Of a stretch of 6,373 nt of DNA, positions 1 to 6,146 are shown in pieces. Within the stretch, counting starts at the first letter, position 1, and each line of letters begins with the position of its first letter. Under the pieces are notes generated by a model, which was given only the letters and a program-made list of their open reading frames with translations, searched no databases and had not been told where the DNA came from. The DNA lies in the NCBI GenBank assembly GCA_913009765.1, contig CAJVYT010000260.1, positions 1-6,373 on the forward strand, given 5' to 3'. The position numbers were made by a program, and so were the translations under genes. The DNA is from an uncultured candidate division Zixibacteria bacterium (GTDB lineage: Bacteria > Zixibacteria > MSB-5A5 > GN15 > FEB-12).

Positions 1-2
1 GC

Positions 3-149
3 GGCAACAACAGAGAAAAAAGAGGCATGAATGGAGATGTGCGTCAAAAATCCGATAATATCGACGCAAAAAGCTGTGAAAATAATTTTTTGTCTCGACA
101 AACCAATAAAAACCGGGTAAAGACACGCGACGCAGTTCTTATGCCGTAA
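3..149 (+). CDS. 3' end of a gene entering from the left; possible integron integrase C-terminus
   Basis: A frame open at the window edge runs 48 codons to a TAA at 147-149. The tail is polar and basic, with no membrane segment. It contains GDVRQKSDNID (residues 11-21 of the visible part), which loosely resembles the GVRSPLDxL segment that ends many IntI integrases after the last catalytic Tyr. The stop overlaps the putative L box of the attI site. This is what would be expected if an integrase gene in the same direction as the cassettes lies immediately to the left, the 'reverse integron' layout known from Treponema denticola. Seen: the open frame and its position. Inferred: the integrase identity. 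No catalytic residue is inside the window, so a chance frame or the tail of another gene remains possible. An internal ATG at 27 without a convincing ribosome binding site argues against a complete small gene. Confidence 0.33.
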   Translation, partial: GNNREKRGMNGDVRQKSDNIDAKSCENNFLSRQTNKNRVKTRDAVLMP

Positions 150-161
150 AAATCGTTAGTT
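144..161 (+). other. attI: Putative attI recombination core (L box CCGTAAA, R box GTTAGTT)
   Basis: The segment holds CCGTAAA (144-150), a 4-base spacer and GTTAGTT (155-161). The order and spacing closely resemble the core of class 1 attI as I remember it (CCCTAAA, a short spacer, then GTTAGGC). There is no attC-like hairpin arm to the left of it, whereas every later GTT core in the array except the last has one. Crossover would fall between G155 and T156, so the first cassette starts at 156. ACGCAG at 130-135 lies upstream, as a similar motif does in attI1. Two copies of CGACGCA (62-68 and 128-134) could be accessory integrase-binding repeats, but this is speculative. Confidence 0.55.
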
Positions 162-173
162 TATAAACAGACT

Positions 174-191
174 CTATATAGTTCTATATAG
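174..191. promoter_or_regulatory. Tandem palindromes CTATATAG x2, candidate operator
   Basis: Two identical 8-base perfect palindromes (174-181 and 184-191) are separated by TT, so their centres are 10 bases apart, about one helical turn. They lie upstream of a promoter-like segment and of the tandem-HEPN gene. The spacing would place two dimers on the same face of the helix. The AT-rich make-up means chance is possible, and no regulator gene is visible nearby. Confidence 0.35.
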
Positions 192-202
192 ATGTATATG
201 GT

Positions 203-233
203 TTGTATGTGTATTGCAGCGTATACTTATAAT
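203..233 (+). promoter_or_regulatory. Candidate cassette-borne promoter for the HEPN gene
   Basis: A perfect -10 hexamer TATAAT (228-233) is preceded by TTGTAT (203-208) at a 19-base spacing, slightly long but usable by a sigma-70 type polymerase. Transcription would begin near 240, leaving fewer than ten bases before the ATG at 249 and little room for a ribosome binding site, so translation would be nearly leaderless. This 93-base leader is the longest in the array and contrasts with the short leaders of the other cassettes. Confidence 0.4.
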
Positions 234-248
234 GATATGTAGAAAAAT

Positions 249-1010
249 ATGAAAAAAACAATAGAGCTTCCATGGGCATCTGGCCCCGGTGAAATATTAC
301 GTCATGGGCTATCGCTTCTTAAACGCGATACGGACACTAATCGACGCTTAGCAATGATCAGTATTGACAATGCGGTTGAACTCATGATCAAAACTTACTT
401 GGGTCTTCCCAAGAGAATAACAGGACTTTCAATACCCAGAAAAGAGTATCAGTGCATTGCTGAAAGCTTTCCAGCTTTACTCGACGGACTGGAGAACCAC
501 GCTCCTGACAAGCTAGATGGAATTGATCTTGGTACAATCGAATGGTATCATCGTCTGCGAAACGAGCTTTATCATCAAGGAAATGGGCTTACAGTTGAGC
601 GTGATAAGGTTGAGATCTACGCGGAACTCGCTAACCTCCTATTCAAAAACTTATTTAACGAAGAGCTTGTACCACACGCAACGCCAACAACAGAACTACT
701 TGGCGAATTCATGGCAACATGGGTTTCAATTGAAAAAGTTATGCATCGTCTTGCAGAATTAACTTATCCAGACCGACGGGAAGGCCATAAGATAAATGTT
801 GGACCAATTCCCGGTTTCCTCGCACGAGATAAGACAATTGACAAGTCCTTAGCCTCAGAAATTGATCAACTTCGGCAAATTAGAAACCAAATCGTACATG
901 GAAAGTCCGATTATAAATCCGTAATAACAGTCGACCTCATGAAGAATATGCAGAGCGTTCTTATCAAACTGGAGAAGTCGCTATCCAGCTTTACGGAGAA
1001 TGAAAAATAA
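249..1010 (+). CDS. Tandem HEPN-like protein, putative RNase-type toxin or defence factor
   Basis: This 253-residue soluble protein is predicted to be mainly helical. It carries two copies of the HEPN signature: RNELYH at residues 104-109 and RNQIVHG at 212-218, each an R-N-x3-H at the end of a helix, about 108 residues apart. HEPN domains normally pair so that two such motifs form one metal-independent RNA-cutting site. Two halves in one chain could do this within a monomer. The second half, with an LRQIRNQIVHG stretch, also recalls DUF4145-type HEPN proteins found in defence islands. The start at 249 is the first ATG of the frame. No clear Shine-Dalgarno is present, only an A-rich stretch. 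No MNT nucleotidyltransferase or other antitoxin is encoded beside it. Substrate is unknown. The HEPN assignment rests on motif and length only. Confidence 0.72.
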   Translation: MKKTIELPWASGPGEILRHGLSLLKRDTDTNRRLAMISIDNAVELMIKTYLGLPKRITGLSIPRKEYQCIAESFPALLDGLENHAPDKLDGIDLGTIEWYHRLRNELYHQGNGLTVERDKVEIYAELANLLFKNLFNEELVPHATPTTELLGEFMATWVSIEKVMHRLAELTYPDRREGHKINVGPIPGFLARDKTIDKSLASEIDQLRQIRNQIVHGKSDYKSVITVDLMKNMQSVLIKLEKSLSSFTENEK

Positions 1011-1013
1011 AAA

Positions 1014-1144
1014 ACATATCAAAATCATGGACTTGAACGAGTGCCAGCTATGCTCTTTTTGATTTTGATTAGTTTATGATGTGCAAACAATTTTCTTGCA
1101 AGCCAACATCATACAGGCACTCGTCAGTCATTGCTACGTTATGT
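1014..1144 (+). other. attC: attC1, recombination site of cassette C1
   Basis: ACGAGTGCC (1037-1045) and GGCACTCGT (1116-1124) form a perfect 9 bp inner stem. The outer boxes are CATATC (1015-1020) and GTTATG (1138-1143). The 5' arm between them carries extra unpaired bases (GGACTTGA against TCAGTC), as attC sites need for strand choice. The loop includes a second hairpin with arms ATGATGT (1075-1081) and ACATCAT (1106-1112), enclosing TGCAA/TTGCA. R'' is imperfect (CATATC rather than a complement of the C1 start GTTAGT). It begins 4 bases after the stop of the HEPN gene and may also act as its transcription end. Confidence 0.85.
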
Positions 1145-1170
1145 TTGAAAGGCACTAAAAGGAAAAATAA

Positions 1171-3288
1171 ATGAACTTTGAACAACCTAAGCCCGATTCG
1201 AAAAAATATTCTGATCTCATTTCTGAAATTCAAAAAGGCATTATTAAAATACCAAAATTCCAAAGAGACTTTGTTTGGAGCATCGATAAAACAGCCAAGC
1301 TGCTCGACAGTATTCTCAAGGGCTACCCTATCGGTACCTTTATCTTATGGCAGACTGATGAGCGTATTAACGACATTAAAAATATAGGAAATTTGGAAAT
1401 CCCTCCTACGCCGGATGGCACCAAGGTGCAATATGTTCTTGATGGTCAACAGCGTATCACCTCACTCTATGCTGCATACTTGGGTGCGAAAATTCAGAAA
1501 GTAGGAGAAAAAAAGATCACTGACTACAACGATATTATAGTGAATCTTGATGTAGACGTAAACGAAAATGGCGATCAGGTGATAAGTGCGGAACCAATTG
1601 GTGAAAACTTTGTTTCTCTGTCGGATGTGCTTAATTTTATGGACAGGATGACAGATATACAAAGTCGTTTCTCAAAGGACGATTTCAAAAAAATCCACGC
1701 TTATTCAAGAGCCTTCGATACTTATGATTTTTCCACTGTATTACTGCGTAAGGAAGATATTGATTCTGCCATTGAGGTATTTACCCGTATCAATACGGGT
1801 GGACAAACCTTGACTCTGTTTGAGATTATGTCGGCAAAAACCTATAATGAAGAACAACATTTTGATATGCAGGCAAAGTGGGGAGATTTCATCAGAGAAC
1901 TCAAAGATATTAAATACGAAAGTATATCCAGTACCGTTGTGCTCAGTGTATTAGCACTTGTTTTAAGCCGCACCAAAGAATGTAAACGCAAAACAATCCT
2001 CACCCTTGATAAACAGGATATTATTGACACTTGGAGCAAAGTCATCTCTGCCCTGAAAGACAGTATCGATTACTTCCGTACCACATACCGCATCCCGGTA
2101 TCGCATCTATTGCCCTATGACTCGCTACTGGTTCCCCTTGCCTATTTCTTCTATCACAAACAGGATAGACCAGAAGCAGAACAACGTAAATATCTGGAAG
2201 AATTCTTCTGGCGCATGTCCCTTTCGTTCCGCTATTCAAGTTCTGCAGAATCCCGTCTGGCTCAAGATATCAAGCGTATCGATATAATCCTTGCTGGCGA
2301 ACGCCCGGAATACAGCGACATCAAGGTTTACCTTGACTCACCGCAGGCTCTTATCGACACCAATTTCAGTGCAGGTAATAGTTATTGCAAGGCCATTTTA
2401 TGTTTGTTGGCTTATCAGGAACCGAAAGATTTCCGGGACAACGGCAAAGTGATTTTAGATAACTCTTGGCTAAAGGTAGCGAATAGCAAAAACTATCACC
2501 ACTTTTTTCCAAAAGCATATCTCAAAGGAAAAACTGTTCTTGACAGCAACAGCCTGATGAACATTACTCTGGTGAGTGACCACCTAAACAAGCGAAAAAT
2601 CGGTGCCAAAGCACCTTCGGTATATATCGGAGATTTCGCCGACCAGAACAGCGAAATCAATACGGCTCTCAATTCTCATTTTATCGATATCAAAGGCCAT
2701 GGTATTGAGTCTGATGATTATCAACAATTTTTGACTTCCCGAGCAGAGAAGATTTTCAATCATCTGAAATCCCGCATTGAACTTACCCACACAGAACCTG
2801 CAAATGAGGAAATTGAGGAACTAATTCTTGGCGGAGAAAGTGAATTGGTTGAATTCAAATCCACGCTCCGTTACGACCTGCGCCAGAAAACAGTGAATAA
2901 AACATTGGAGTATGCGATTGCAAAAACCATTTCAGCTTTTTTGAATAGTAACGGCGGGACTCTTTTTATTGGTATTGATGACAATCAAAACGCGTTGGGA
3001 CTTAGTGATGACACAAGTACCCTAAAAAAGCAGGACATCGATGGTTTTGAACTGCAACTGATCGAAGTTATCAAGAAGTATATTGGCAAAGAATTCAGTT
3101 CCCATATAAAAATTACCTTCCCTGAATATGACAATAAAATTATCTGTCGAATCTCGGTATCCCAGAGTAGTCGGCCTGTTTTTGTTAGTTTTGAAGGGAA
3201 AGAAGACTTTTTTATTCGCTCAGGTTGTTCTTCTCAACCATTAAGCCGAGAAGAACAAAGTGCTTATGAAAAAGAGCATTGGGAATAA
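1171..3288 (+). CDS. DUF262-DUF1524 (HNH-like)-AlbA_2 fusion, putative GmrSD-like restriction/defence protein
   Basis: This is a 705-residue soluble protein. The N-terminal DUF262 domain (about 10-330) shows IPKFQRDFVWS (27-37), the ParB-like DGQQRITSLY (91-100) and FTRINTGG (204-211). In GmrS these features go with NTP binding and hydrolysis. The middle DUF1524 domain shows YHHFFPK (H443, H444, P447), then NSLMNITL (N464 inside) and DHLNKRK (H471, N473, K474), matching the His-Asn-Lys pattern of HNH-type GmrD nucleases. The C-terminal part (about 551-690) starts GGESELVEFKS and contains NSNGGTLFIGIDD (592-604), the hallmark of the AlbA_2/Schlafen family (PF04326). GmrSD proteins cut DNA with glucosylated hydroxymethylcytosine. 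Whether this one senses modified DNA is not shown. The ATG at 1171 follows AAAAGG (1157-1162) at good distance. Its own cassette starts at 1139. All key motifs are intact, so it looks functional. Confidence 0.9.
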   Translation: MNFEQPKPDSKKYSDLISEIQKGIIKIPKFQRDFVWSIDKTAKLLDSILKGYPIGTFILWQTDERINDIKNIGNLEIPPTPDGTKVQYVLDGQQRITSLYAAYLGAKIQKVGEKKITDYNDIIVNLDVDVNENGDQVISAEPIGENFVSLSDVLNFMDRMTDIQSRFSKDDFKKIHAYSRAFDTYDFSTVLLRKEDIDSAIEVFTRINTGGQTLTLFEIMSAKTYNEEQHFDMQAKWGDFIRELKDIKYESISSTVVLSVLALVLSRTKECKRKTILTLDKQDIIDTWSKVISALKDSIDYFRTTYRIPVSHLLPYDSLLVPLAYFFYHKQDRPEAEQRKYLEEFFWRMSLSFRYSSSAESRLAQDIKRIDIILAGERPEYSDIKVYLDSPQALIDTNFSAGNSYCKAILCLLAYQEPKDFRDNGKVILDNSWLKVANSKNYHHFFPKAYLKGKTVLDSNSLMNITLVSDHLNKRKIGAKAPSVYIGDFADQNSEINTALNSHFIDIKGHGIESDDYQQFLTSRAEKIFNHLKSRIELTHTEPANEEIEELILGGESELVEFKSTLRYDLRQKTVNKTLEYAIAKTISAFLNSNGGTLFIGIDDNQNALGLSDDTSTLKKQDIDGFELQLIEVIKKYIGKEFSSHIKITFPEYDNKIICRISVSQSSRPVFVSFEGKEDFFIRSGCSSQPLSREEQSAYEKEHWE

Positions 3289-3297
3289 GATGAAAAA

Positions 3298-3428
3298 ACA
3301 TAACAAGCGGATGGACTTGAAATCGTACCAGCGGAAGCTTTTTTGCTACCAATACGCTCATTATTTAAATTGTTTTTTTTGCTCATATTATCCTCCATGG
3401 TACGATTCAGTCATCCTTGACGTTATCA
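3298..3428 (+). other. attC: attC2, recombination site of cassette C2
   Basis: AATCGTACCA (3321-3330) pairs perfectly with TGGTACGATT (3398-3407). The outer boxes CATAAC (3299-3304) and GTTATC (3422-3427) flank it, with unpaired bases in the GGACTTGA part of the 5' arm. CATAAC is the exact complement of GTTATG at the start of C2, confirming that this attC belongs to the DUF262 cassette. Crossover falls between G3422 and T3423. The site begins 10 bases after the stop of the DUF262 gene. Confidence 0.92.
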
Positions 3429-3470
3429 AAAGTAAATTAAGAGGTTACGATAGAGCATAATTTAAATATC

Positions 3471-4820
3471 ATGGACTTTTTAACACCTGACCTTAAATGG
3501 TACACAGCAATAAGCAATAAGCGTGGAGTTCAGCCACGCTGTCCGTTCGCAACTATTGAAAAGTGTCCAAGAAATTATCAAAGTCTTTCATTATTAGGAA
3601 TTGCAGGGTTGAGTACACCTATTCAAAAAGATGAAGACGAGAGATTAGAGAAATATTGGAAAAGTACCGATATATGGCCAAAGACTGCTGAACAAGAAAC
3701 TTCGATATCAGGCTCAAATGGTAAGAAATCTGATTTTTCTAACTTTTGTCCAGAAGTTTCCTTTGACCGCTTTGGATATTTTGCTTCCTATCTTGGAAGG
3801 TATAATTCTGAAATTGATTCGGGTAATGCAGTTGAGTTGTATACCAAACAAGGAGCTCCTTCAGGGCATTGGTGTTGGAATTGGGCTGGAGTTACAGAAC
3901 TGCACTACACGGACTGTCACTTATATTCAATAATATTACACAGGGAAGGAATAAAGTCTGATGGTGTGATAAAAGAAAGTCATACGGCAAAATCAGAATG
4001 GAAAAATACTCGTGTAGATCGGTATTTAAAAAAAATGAAAAACAATCGCTTGCTTAGCGTGCTAGTTGTTATTGCTATTATTATCATAGCAATAGGAACA
4101 CTAACAGATGCAATATCAAGAATATCAAACATATTCATTAGGCAAGAGAAAGCTGTAGAAAGTAAAGTAGAAAAAAAGACTGATGAAAGCGAGTGGGCTC
4201 CCGCAAGGGAAATAGTTGTACGCGATATTGCAAAAACCTATAGTAAATCGTTTCATGCAGCAGCACAATTAATGGACTTTGATTATGAGGAACGCCATCT
4301 TCAAGATAGCGATCAAATGAAAGGCAAATCTATTTATTTAGAAATGGCTTTTAAAGACTTACGGAAACTTGAAAAGACAGTTCAACTAAACAATGCTGCA
4401 TTAAATTCTAGCTTAATGCCAATTGTTTCTGAATTTCTTGATTCATCTGAAAGTTTGCTTAAGAAACTAAAATATTACTTGCTTATGCATAACGACAAAT
4501 ATATGAATAATGACTTTGTATCAGAACCACCCTTCTCTGAATTAGAGACAATGGAACAACTTGTACTCAAACTAAATGAAAATTATGATGGGATTTTCAG
4601 TGATAGACATGTTGTATATCCTTACCTAAAGACTTTTTCAGAAATAAAGAGTATATGGAATGCAGCAGCCAGCAAGACAGGCAGACTTTTTTTTCAACCA
4701 TCTGGCTATATTTATAGAAAGAATAAAATACCATTTTTATATGATATAAAAAACTTAAAAGCACTAACTGTAGAGAGAGCAGACGACGGATATCAAGCAC
4801 AGGTCTATACAGTTGATTAA
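3471..4820 (+). CDS. Cys-rich, membrane-anchored protein of unknown function
   Basis: This is a 449-residue protein of unknown function. Residues 1 to about 180 are soluble and rich in Trp, Cys and His: RCPFATIEKCP (C24, C32), NFCPEVSFD (C93), HWCWNWAG (C135) and HYTDCH (H145, C149, H150). I recall a similar N-terminal domain, beginning MDFLTPDLKW and containing CPRxYQSLSLLG, in uncharacterised bacterial proteins. The spaced Cys/His pairs suggest a metal or redox role, which is inference only. A single strongly hydrophobic helix follows (about 194-212), preceded by a Lys/Arg-rich stretch, so the N-domain is probably cytoplasmic. The rest (about 213-449) is charged and helical and would lie outside the membrane. 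Start: MDFLTP is the only ATG available in frame after the cassette start. The ribosome binding site is poor (GAGG at 3441, about 26 bases off), so translation may depend on an upstream signal or be weak. Confidence 0.8.
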   Translation: MDFLTPDLKWYTAISNKRGVQPRCPFATIEKCPRNYQSLSLLGIAGLSTPIQKDEDERLEKYWKSTDIWPKTAEQETSISGSNGKKSDFSNFCPEVSFDRFGYFASYLGRYNSEIDSGNAVELYTKQGAPSGHWCWNWAGVTELHYTDCHLYSIILHREGIKSDGVIKESHTAKSEWKNTRVDRYLKKMKNNRLLSVLVVIAIIIIAIGTLTDAISRISNIFIRQEKAVESKVEKKTDESEWAPAREIVVRDIAKTYSKSFHAAAQLMDFDYEERHLQDSDQMKGKSIYLEMAFKDLRKLEKTVQLNNAALNSSLMPIVSEFLDSSESLLKKLKYYLLMHNDKYMNNDFVSEPPFSELETMEQLVLKLNENYDGIFSDRHVVYPYLKTFSEIKSIWNAAASKTGRLFFQPSGYIYRKNKIPFLYDIKNLKALTVERADDGYQAQVYTVD

Positions 4821-4825
4821 TAAAA

Positions 4826-4958
4826 TTGATAACAACAGCGTGCAGATGAATGCAGACCAGCGGTGACCTTTTGAGGTTGCGATAGTTTTCGTTAAGCAAA
4901 TTAATTTTTTCCTTGTTTATATGCTTCATGGTCTGCATCACTGACGCAGGCGTTAGGA
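4826..4958 (+). other. attC: attC3, recombination site of cassette C3
   Basis: ATGCAGACCA (4850-4859) pairs perfectly with TGGTCTGCAT (4929-4938). R'' TTGATAAC (4826-4833) is the complement of the C3 start GTTATCAA over 7 of 8 bases, including all of GATAAC. R' is GTTAGG (4952-4957), so crossover falls between 4952 and 4953. Its 5' arm (about 4840-4863) is almost identical to that of attC4, differing by one inserted A. It begins 5 bases after the stop of the Cys-rich gene. Confidence 0.92.
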
Positions 4959-4991
4959 GAAGATAACAAATAACTACAAAAGGAGAATACC

Positions 4992-5252
4992 ATGAAAGAC
5001 ATTCTCATCGTGACTTCCCCTTCAACGAGCCATCACGAATCAATAGGCTTGAAAATGAAAACGGAAGCAGAAAAAAACGGCACAACAGTAAAATTATTCC
5101 ACAATACAGCAATCTTGCTATCTGGCCCCAAGTCCTTTGAAATAGCAAGACTGTTGGAAAATATTGCCGAGAGAGAGAATCTTCCCATTGCTTTATTTGA
5201 AGTTGAAGCCGTTCTAACGCCGTCAAAGGAGCAGGAAGACTCCAAGGTGTAG
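4992..5252 (+). CDS. Small hypothetical protein, 86 residues
   Basis: I do not recognise this family. The sequence reads as an alternating strand-helix fold: a hydrophobic strand (DILIVTSP, residues 3-10), a helix (about 14-28), a strand (TTVKLFHNTAILLS, 31-44), a helix (FEIARLLENIAER, 49-61) and a strand (IALFEVEAVLT, 66-76), then a charged tail. Such a layout would suit a small Rossmann-like or DsrE-like fold, but no active-site motif is seen. The start is well supported: AGGAG (4981-4985) stands 6 bases before the ATG, and the gene begins 39 bases after the cassette start. There is no signal peptide or membrane segment. The last codons (TCC AAG GTG TAG) run into a decayed attC-like segment, so the tail may be recombination-derived. 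Confidence 0.75.
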   Translation: MKDILIVTSPSTSHHESIGLKMKTEAEKNGTTVKLFHNTAILLSGPKSFEIARLLENIAERENLPIALFEVEAVLTPSKEQEDSKV

Positions 5253-5322
5253 TGCAATGCGGATTGTTGCAGGTGCAAGTTTTAGTGCTACAAGATTTAG
5301 ACATTATAATATCTGTTAGGAG
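5239..5322 (+). other. Degenerate attC relic inside cassette C4
   Basis: ACTCCAAG (5239-5246) followed by GTGTAGTGCAATGC (5247-5260) lines up with ACTCCTAAC and GTGCAGTGAATGC of attC4, with a short deletion between the two blocks and few mismatches. At the other end, GTTAGGAG (5315-5322) is identical to the R' core and first bases of C4 (4952-4959). TGTAGTGC (5248-5255) and GTGCTACA (5285-5292) can still pair with two G-T wobbles. The normal 3' arm complementary to GCAGACC is missing. If real, C4 was once two cassettes, 4953-5315 and 5316 to about 6242. GTTAGGAG may alternatively be only the ribosome binding site of the next gene. Confidence 0.42.
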
Positions 5323-5329
5323 TATAACT

Positions 5330-5652
5330 ATGAAGACATTAAGAGTTCTTTTGATAGGCATCATTTTCATTGGCGGGTGTGCCACAGCAAAACAAGTCTA
5401 CACTCCTGATGGACAAAAGGGGTATATAGCATCACCTGCTCTGGAAATGCATTGAATTGGGGTATGTGCTATGAAAAAGCTGGTAACCTTTGCGGCACAA
5501 GAGGATACGATGTAATCGTTAGAAGTGACGATCAAGGGGCATCCATTGTCGCTAACCAATTTGGACTGTACGGTGGCTCAATCATGAACAGAAACATGAT
5601 AGTAAAGTGCAAGAAGGCGAAGCCCTTACTGGTTGTTGATCCTGGGAAGTAA
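5330..5652 (+). pseudogene. Small lipoprotein gene split by a 2-base insertion
   Basis: From the ATG at 5330 (AGGAG at 5318-5322, 7 bases before) the product starts with a lipoprotein signal: MKTLRV, a hydrophobic core, then IGGC with C17 as the lipid-attached Cys, followed by ATAKQVYTPDGQKGY. The frame then runs into a TGA at 5453-5455. Skipping two bases in TATATA (5423-5428) restores the frame and gives GYSITCSGNALNWG, then MCYEKAGNLCGTRGYDV and ANQFGLYGGSIMNR, ending at TAA 5650-5652. The restored protein has 106 residues and matches a widespread family of short lipoproteins (VYTPDGxxGYxIxCSG...W...CYxKAGxLCGxxGYDV) whose function I do not know. The downstream half has no start or ribosome binding site of its own family. 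As it stands only a 41-residue truncated product would be made. A sequencing error or slippage at the TA repeat cannot be excluded. Confidence 0.85.
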
Positions 5653-5657
5653 TAAAC

Positions 5658-5664
5658 AGAAGGA
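5658..5664 (+). promoter_or_regulatory. Ribosome binding site that sets the start of the nuclease gene
   Basis: AGAAGGA lies 5 bases before the ATG at 5670. It overlaps an earlier in-frame ATG at 5664, which is therefore too close to be used. The third ATG, at 5676, is 11 bases away and less likely. Confidence 0.6.
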
Positions 5665-5669
5665 TGATT

Positions 5670-6146
5670 ATGTCAATGATTTTCGAAAAATTAACGAAGA
5701 AAATTGTAGAAGAAGTCAAGAAAGTATCACCAAATCTTCAAAATGCGGTGATAGATCATGGAACAACAAATAAGATCGAAGGTGCATCCGGTTTTAAACA
5801 TCAAATTGACGTATCAATAGAAATCCCCAAGGAAAAGTTTATATTAGTAGAATGCAAACGGTATAAGTCAAAGGTTACACTACCAGACATGTTAATTCTT
5901 ATTGCGAGGATTGATGATATTAGAAAAAAGAAAAAAATAAATGTTTCGGGGATATTCTTTACCACAGTCGGCTATACAAAGCCTGCAAGGAAAGTAGGAA
6001 GTTATTACAATATTGAACTTAATACCGCTAAAGATATTAAACAATTTGCTGTTCAAGTAGGTGGGAATGTTCTTGTCAAAGCAACACCTATTGAGATTAG
6101 TTCAGGAGTTAAAGGCTATAAAACTCCTAACAAAAAAGTGCAGTGA
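5670..6146 (+). CDS. PD-(D/E)XK nuclease-like protein (Mrr-type core)
   Basis: This soluble protein has 158 residues from the preferred ATG at 5670 (160 if 5664 is used). The core shows a typical PD-(D/E)XK nuclease arrangement: a helix (about 4-18), GFKHQIDVSIEI with D47, then KFILVECKRYKSKV with E61 and K63 forming the E-x-K half of the site, followed by a helix containing LILIARIDDI. An ECKxYKxxV stretch like this is common in Mrr-like restriction enzymes. The later half (VSGIFFTTVGYTKPARKVG) would supply the closing strand and helix. It has no added DNA-recognition domain, so it could cut on its own, act with a partner or be a repair-type nuclease. It begins 17 bases after the broken lipoprotein gene. 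Its last nine codons, from ACT CCT AAC onward, are inside attC4, so recombination determines its C-terminus. Confidence 0.77.
   Translation: MSMIFEKLTKKIVEEVKKVSPNLQNAVIDHGTTNKIEGASGFKHQIDVSIEIPKEKFILVECKRYKSKVTLPDMLILIARIDDIRKKKKINVSGIFFTTVGYTKPARKVGSYYNIELNTAKDIKQFAVQVGGNVLVKATPIEISSGVKGYKTPNKKVQ

Noticed and set aside
1..28. Minus-strand start of a divergent integrase at 28
   Set aside because: Gives MPLFSLLLP, which does not resemble an IntI N-terminus, and has no ribosome binding site.
89..102. Palindrome TTTGTC-TC-GACAAA as a LexA-type operator
   Set aside because: Does not match a LexA box I know and lies within the open frame; 6-base arms could arise by chance.
192..242. 16-codon leader peptide before the HEPN gene
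   Set aside because: It overlaps the -10 box that would drive the gene, has no ribosome binding site and no regulatory codon run.
517..762. 81-codon + strand frame inside the HEPN gene
   Set aside because: Lies wholly within 249-1010 in another frame, has no ribosome binding site and no family-like motif.
3260..3460. 66-codon + strand frame spanning attC2
   Set aside because: Runs from the end of the DUF262 gene through the folded attC2 arms; its Phe/Cys/Tyr-rich composition reflects the attC loop.
4597..4941. 114-codon minus-strand frame over attC3
   Set aside because: Overlaps the end of the Cys-rich gene and the attC3 structure, with no start signal or recognisable motif.
5005..5385. 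126-codon minus-strand frame opposite the small gene and the lipoprotein start
   Set aside because: It mirrors two + strand genes with good ribosome binding sites and looks like a low-complexity shadow.
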